Assembly: GCA_951394045.1 (NCBI GenBank)
Contig: OX595991.1
Coordinates: 2,108,001 to 2,172,000, forward strand
Direction of reading: 5' to 3'
Source of the DNA: Nitzschia sp. DOCU1
Taxonomy: Eukaryota > Bacillariophyta > Bacillariophyceae > Bacillariales > Bacillariaceae
DNA length: 64,000 nucleotides
Shown: one piece after another, positions 61,070-64,000 of the stretch
How positions within the stretch are numbered: position 1 is the stretch's first letter
Layout: the number at the start of each line of letters is the position of its first letter
Program-made: the position numbers and the translations under genes
Notes under the pieces: generated by a model
Told to the model about the DNA's origin: nothing
Seen by the model: only the letters and a program-made list of their open reading frames with translations
The model's database searches: none

Positions 61070-61091
61070 GCCGGCATGCCGGCATGCCGGC
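61070..61091. repeat. Perfect 22 bp GC-rich palindrome
   Basis: A GCCGGC / ATGCCGGC array that equals its own reverse complement over 22 bp and contains three GCCGGC sites. Confidence 0.85.
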
Positions 61092-61266
61092 AGGCGTCCT
61101 GCTACCACCACCAACCATTGTCTTTTCAATGAAGCTGCTGAAAAGGTGATGATATGATGATATGAATATGGCACGACATCCCCTAAACTTGTGTGGATGA
61201 CCGATTGATCCCTTACTACTGGTAGTAGCGCCTTCCAGAGGCCGCGTTCTGATGACCAGTTTGACC

Positions 61267-61290
61267 GATTCCGCGCGATCGCGCGGAATC
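61267..61290. promoter_or_regulatory. Perfect 24 bp palindrome upstream of threonine synthase
   Basis: GATTCCGCGCGA followed by its exact reverse complement, centred about 97 bp before the ATG at 61376. A dyad this close to the start could be a dimeric transcription-factor site or part of a 5' leader hairpin; it is listed as regulatory on position only. Confidence 0.45.
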
Positions 61291-61375
61291 AAAAGTTTTG
61301 TCCCGATGAGCAAAGAATGTGCCCAATGACCTTCCCGCTTTTCTGGACCTTCGCTATTTCACAGAACCCCCGACA

Positions 61376-62893
61376 ATGAGATACACATCTACGAGGACGC
61401 CTTTTGTATACTACACCTTTGAGGATGCCGTCCTCGGAGGATATGCGCCGGATGGAGGGCTGTTTGTTCCCGAGACAATGCCTAGAGTGGATGCTGCGAC
61501 TTTGGCCGAATGGGCAAACCTGAATTACGTGGACCTTGGGACTTCGTTGCTTTCCTTATTCGTCACTGAGGTTAGCAAGGACGAGATCCATGAAATTTGT
61601 GAGATCTCGTACGGAGGGTTTGAAGTACAATCTGCAAGTACCGTGCCAGTAGTACAGCTTGACAAGTCCAAGGCAATCTTCATCGCAGAATTGTTTCATG
61701 GACCCACCTATTGTTTCAAAGACTTGGGGCTCCGCATTCTCATCAATTTCATGGCATATTTCGCACAGAAACGTCATCAACGAATCACTTTGGTAGTCGC
61801 CACCACAGGTGACACTGGTCCTGCCGCGGTTCAAGCTGTTCAAGATAGTGGTTGCGATCTCCTTTCCATAGTTGTGCATTATCCCAAGGGGCAGATTTCG
61901 GATTTTCAACGCAAGCAACTGACCACTGTTGAGTCGTCTCGGGTCAAGATTGTCGAGTTCCCAGGCACAGGTGATGACATGGATGCTCCCATTAAATCCA
62001 TTACAAGCGACAAGACAATAGCCAATACACAGGACAGAATGATTTGCGGAATCAACTCGTTCAATATCGGACGTCCACTTGCCCAGTTGACCCATTTTGT
62101 ATGGACCTATCTGCGGGTGACTGAGTCGATGGGTATTACTCCAGGTGCTTCCGGATTTCAACTTGACATTGTCATTCCTACGGGCGCAATGGGAAACATG
62201 GCCGGTGCATACATGGCAAAACAGATGGGACTTCCGATCGGCTTTTTGATTGCGGGAGTCAATGTCAACGATTTTACCAATATCGCATTTACGACCGGGT
62301 TGCTGGCGAAGACGACCGAGCCCATGAAAATGACTCTAAGCGAGGCGATGAATATCCAGCTGCCTTACAATCTCGAACGTCTGCTATTTTACTTAACAGG
62401 TCAACAGCACGATTTGATCCGTCAATGGTATGATGTACTGACGACTAAGGGCAAAGTGGAGCTGAATGATCATTGGCTCTCGAAACTGCAAGCCGAGTTT
62501 CAATCTGCACGCGTTACAGATGACGAACTTTGCGCGACGATCCGCGACATACTAAATGTCTACAACTACTGGATCGATCCTCACACTGCTGTAGCTGTCG
62601 CTGCCGCCAAACAATTGGGATACTGGAGTGCAAGCGAGGATTCAAAGGAGGCATCCGCAGTTGCTGTAATGGCAACTGCGTCTCCTTGCAAATTTCAGGC
62701 GGCCTTGACGACGGCTGTGGGCGAAGAATCCTGGAAGGAGTATGAACGTTCACACTTCCCGGAACGAGGGACTGCAATGCTACAGAAACCCGAAAATCCA
62801 CCGATCCTCTACCCGTCAGCTAACGGTCTAAGCTTTGAAGAGAATCAAAAAGTATGGGAAAACTTGACTCGCGAATTGATTCTTAAATCATAG
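61376..62893 (+). CDS. THRC: Threonine synthase (PLP-dependent)
   Basis: Converts O-phosphohomoserine to threonine. 505 residues, single exon, from the ATG at 61376 (MRYTSTRTPFVYYTFEDAVL). The PLP lysine is K115 in HGPTYCFKDLGL; VVATTGDTGPAAVQAVQDSG is the phosphate-binding loop. FNIGRPLAQLTHFVW and IVIPTGAMGNMAGAYMAKQMGLP (in pieces IVIPTGAMGN and MAGAYMAKQMGLP) are typical of the bacterial/fungal and THNSL-type form rather than the plant SAM-regulated one. No transit peptide is visible. An upstream frame extension lacks an ATG. Animal THNSL2 has the same fold but acts as a phospho-lyase, so the exact reaction is by homology. Confidence 0.92.
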   Translation: MRYTSTRTPFVYYTFEDAVLGGYAPDGGLFVPETMPRVDAATLAEWANLNYVDLGTSLLSLFVTEVSKDEIHEICEISYGGFEVQSASTVPVVQLDKSKAIFIAELFHGPTYCFKDLGLRILINFMAYFAQKRHQRITLVVATTGDTGPAAVQAVQDSGCDLLSIVVHYPKGQISDFQRKQLTTVESSRVKIVEFPGTGDDMDAPIKSITSDKTIANTQDRMICGINSFNIGRPLAQLTHFVWTYLRVTESMGITPGASGFQLDIVIPTGAMGNMAGAYMAKQMGLPIGFLIAGVNVNDFTNIAFTTGLLAKTTEPMKMTLSEAMNIQLPYNLERLLFYLTGQQHDLIRQWYDVLTTKGKVELNDHWLSKLQAEFQSARVTDDELCATIRDILNVYNYWIDPHTAVAVAAAKQLGYWSASEDSKEASAVAVMATASPCKFQAALTTAVGEESWKEYERSHFPERGTAMLQKPENPPILYPSANGLSFEENQKVWENLTRELILKS

Positions 62894-62905
62894 TATCACC
62901 GACGG

Positions 62906-63994
62906 CTATTTCTTGTGGCCTAGCTCCTTTTCCCATTGCGGTCGGACTACTTGAAACAGCTCCATTGTCGCCCTGGCATCTTGTACAGAATCGTGCTCGC
63001 CCTCCTGGAAGCCTTCTTTATTCTTGAGGTTCTCCTTGACCAAGTCACGAAGTTTGCGTGGCCTCCATTTTCCGTTAGCATAGCGTTGAAAGGGCTTGAA
63101 CTTGGCCGTATCACGAATCTTCATCTTGGGATGATTCAGCATGAGCGCCTTGAAATCATTCGACAAGGCGTGTCCCACTAGAATCTTATCCTTGATGATT
63201 TCCGCCACCCTATTGCGACATTCTTCTACGGTCATTGCATTCTTGTCCTTGATGTGTTTCGGCTCAACACCACTGACATGGGTACGGAAATCTGTAACTC
63301 GGATTGGCACTTTGACAAAGGAATCCAAGATCACATTCAAATTCCAATCCACAATGGAAACCCGAGCCAATGCCGACTTTTTGCCGCCGGACCCAATACC
63401 CACCATTTCACAATCCAAAGCGACGTATTGAGACTTGACTTCCTCTGGAATTTGATGGATCTTTTCCTTGAACTTTTGCTCCTCCTTTTGAGCCTTTTGA
63501 AGGTGTTGCTTTTGCTGCAGGAGCTCCTTGATGGAGGGAAAATCCTTTTTCTTTTTTGGTTTAAGAAAGCCTGGCGGTAATTCGTCCTCATCCACGAACT
63601 CCAAGTTGGAATCATCTTTGCCTTCTTGCCGCAACTGGCGCCGTGCATCTTTTCGGAATTTCTTGATGTCTTTAGTACCGATCGATTTTGGGATCACTAC
63701 CAGCAGCTTGCCGTCAACTTGTTTAGTTTGTAAGGACAGCCGCTTTCGCTTGTCTGCAGTGGCGACAGCACTACTCGTACTTTCCTCGCGCGGTCGCTTG
63801 AGGTTGGGTCTCGCAGCATCGCCTTCTTCTTTCTCTGGAGTGGACTGGGGCACCCTCTCAGCCGGCTCGAAGAGGGGTTCATCTGTTGTCGTCTCGTTCT
63901 TGTGGGCCGGCTTGGTGTCACCATGTGCCAGTTTCTTTTTCTTTCGCCGTTCCTTCATTTGCGCCTTTTGCTTTTTCGTCAAAAAGAGAGCCAT
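62906..63994 (-). CDS. REXO4: RNA exonuclease 4 (REXO4), DEDDh family
   Basis: 362 residues, single exon, complete, ATG at 63994. The N-terminal ~185 residues are a basic, low-complexity nuclear arm (KKQKAQMKERRKKKKLAHGD, KRPREES, FLKPKKKKDF). The nuclease domain (~188-355) has VALDCEMVGIGSGGKKSALA, RVSIVDWNLNVILDSFVK, VTDFRTHVSGV, ILVGHALSNDFKAL and GEHDSVQDARATME, so all DEDDh residues are present. Yeast Rex4 and animal REXO4 act in pre-rRNA processing at ITS1. Its stop lies 12 bp from that of threonine synthase (convergent). A membrane-anchored relative lies 4 kb to the left. Confidence 0.94.
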   Translation of the reverse strand: MALFLTKKQKAQMKERRKKKKLAHGDTKPAHKNETTTDEPLFEPAERVPQSTPEKEEGDAARPNLKRPREESTSSAVATADKRKRLSLQTKQVDGKLLVVIPKSIGTKDIKKFRKDARRQLRQEGKDDSNLEFVDEDELPPGFLKPKKKKDFPSIKELLQQKQHLQKAQKEEQKFKEKIHQIPEEVKSQYVALDCEMVGIGSGGKKSALARVSIVDWNLNVILDSFVKVPIRVTDFRTHVSGVEPKHIKDKNAMTVEECRNRVAEIIKDKILVGHALSNDFKALMLNHPKMKIRDTAKFKPFQRYANGKWRPRKLRDLVKENLKNKEGFQEGEHDSVQDARATMELFQVVRPQWEKELGHKK

Positions 63995-64000
63995 GGTAGA

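Larger units (their letters stand above)
60087..61375. other. 1.3 kb divergent region rich in palindromes and simple repeats
   Basis: Lies between FKBP (leftward) and threonine synthase (rightward). It contains three perfect palindromes, a 15 bp degenerate minisatellite and a hexanucleotide repeat, each listed separately. Open frames over the repeats (for example 60494-60724 and 60897-61313, minus) are products of the repeats. Confidence 0.6.

Noticed and set aside
1..64000. CRISPR arrays, bacterial operons, riboswitches
   Set aside because: Intron-bearing nuclear genes with divergent and convergent spacing; no regularly spaced repeats or leader structures of those types.

Overview
The window looks like nuclear DNA of a diatom or close stramenopile relative. 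Genes lie on both strands and most have no intron or one to three very short GT-AG introns. I could place 21 introns, all 66 to 133 bp. Several predicted proteins begin with a signal peptide that ends just before a phenylalanine (SDA-F, SSA-F, SRA-F, SS-F), the bipartite plastid-targeting signature known from diatoms. There is also a short protein made of diatom-type 'phage-integrase repeat' units and a secreted beta-helix protein with a Pro/Ser-rich tail. I cannot name the species; a pennate diatom is a guess from gene style. The code is standard. I saw no rRNA, tRNA, CRISPR array or intact transposon.

Layout. 1-5 kb: start of a plastid ABC1-type kinase, then DNA ligase I with two PIP boxes, then a 1.5 kb gene-poor stretch holding a long imperfect hairpin. 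5-12 kb: a secreted 2OG-oxygenase-like protein, argininosuccinate synthase, an Fcf2-type rRNA-processing factor and an integrase-repeat protein. 12-17.5 kb: molybdenum cofactor sulfurase with an N-terminal membrane segment, an unknown protein and an F-box-like protein. 17.9-21.7 kb: two tandem paralogues that fuse a degenerate ERI1-like 3'-5' exonuclease domain to an intact histidine-phosphatase domain, the most unusual item here. 21.7-34.5 kb: a DEP-domain/flavin disulfide reductase fusion, a kaptin-like beta-propeller protein, thymidylate kinase, a Tlg2/syntaxin-16-like SNARE, an HSL-type hydrolase and plastid-type N-acetyl-gamma-glutamyl-phosphate reductase. 35-48 kb: a large unknown protein, a plastid-type Mpv17 family protein, a repeat-rich gap, a HAD class IIA hydrolase, ribosomal protein uL3 (intron inside its start codon) and a plastid-type MATE transporter. 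48-64 kb: a coiled-coil protein, a gamma-carbonic-anhydrase-like protein, a three-exon membrane protein that is easy to miss, the beta-helix protein, a basic nuclear-type protein, a membrane-anchored REXO4-like exonuclease, a plastid-type FKBP, a gap with three perfect palindromes and a minisatellite, threonine synthase and REXO4.

Functionally this is a housekeeping neighbourhood rather than an operon or island. Themes that recur are amino-acid synthesis (two arginine-pathway enzymes and threonine synthase), DNA precursor supply and ligation (thymidylate kinase, ligase I), ribosome production (Fcf2, uL3, REXO4), plastid proteins, and four proteins of the DEDDh exonuclease fold, two with intact and two with damaged active sites. 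Spliced models were built by hand from reading-frame continuity and GT/AG sites; functions come from motif recognition only, with no database search.
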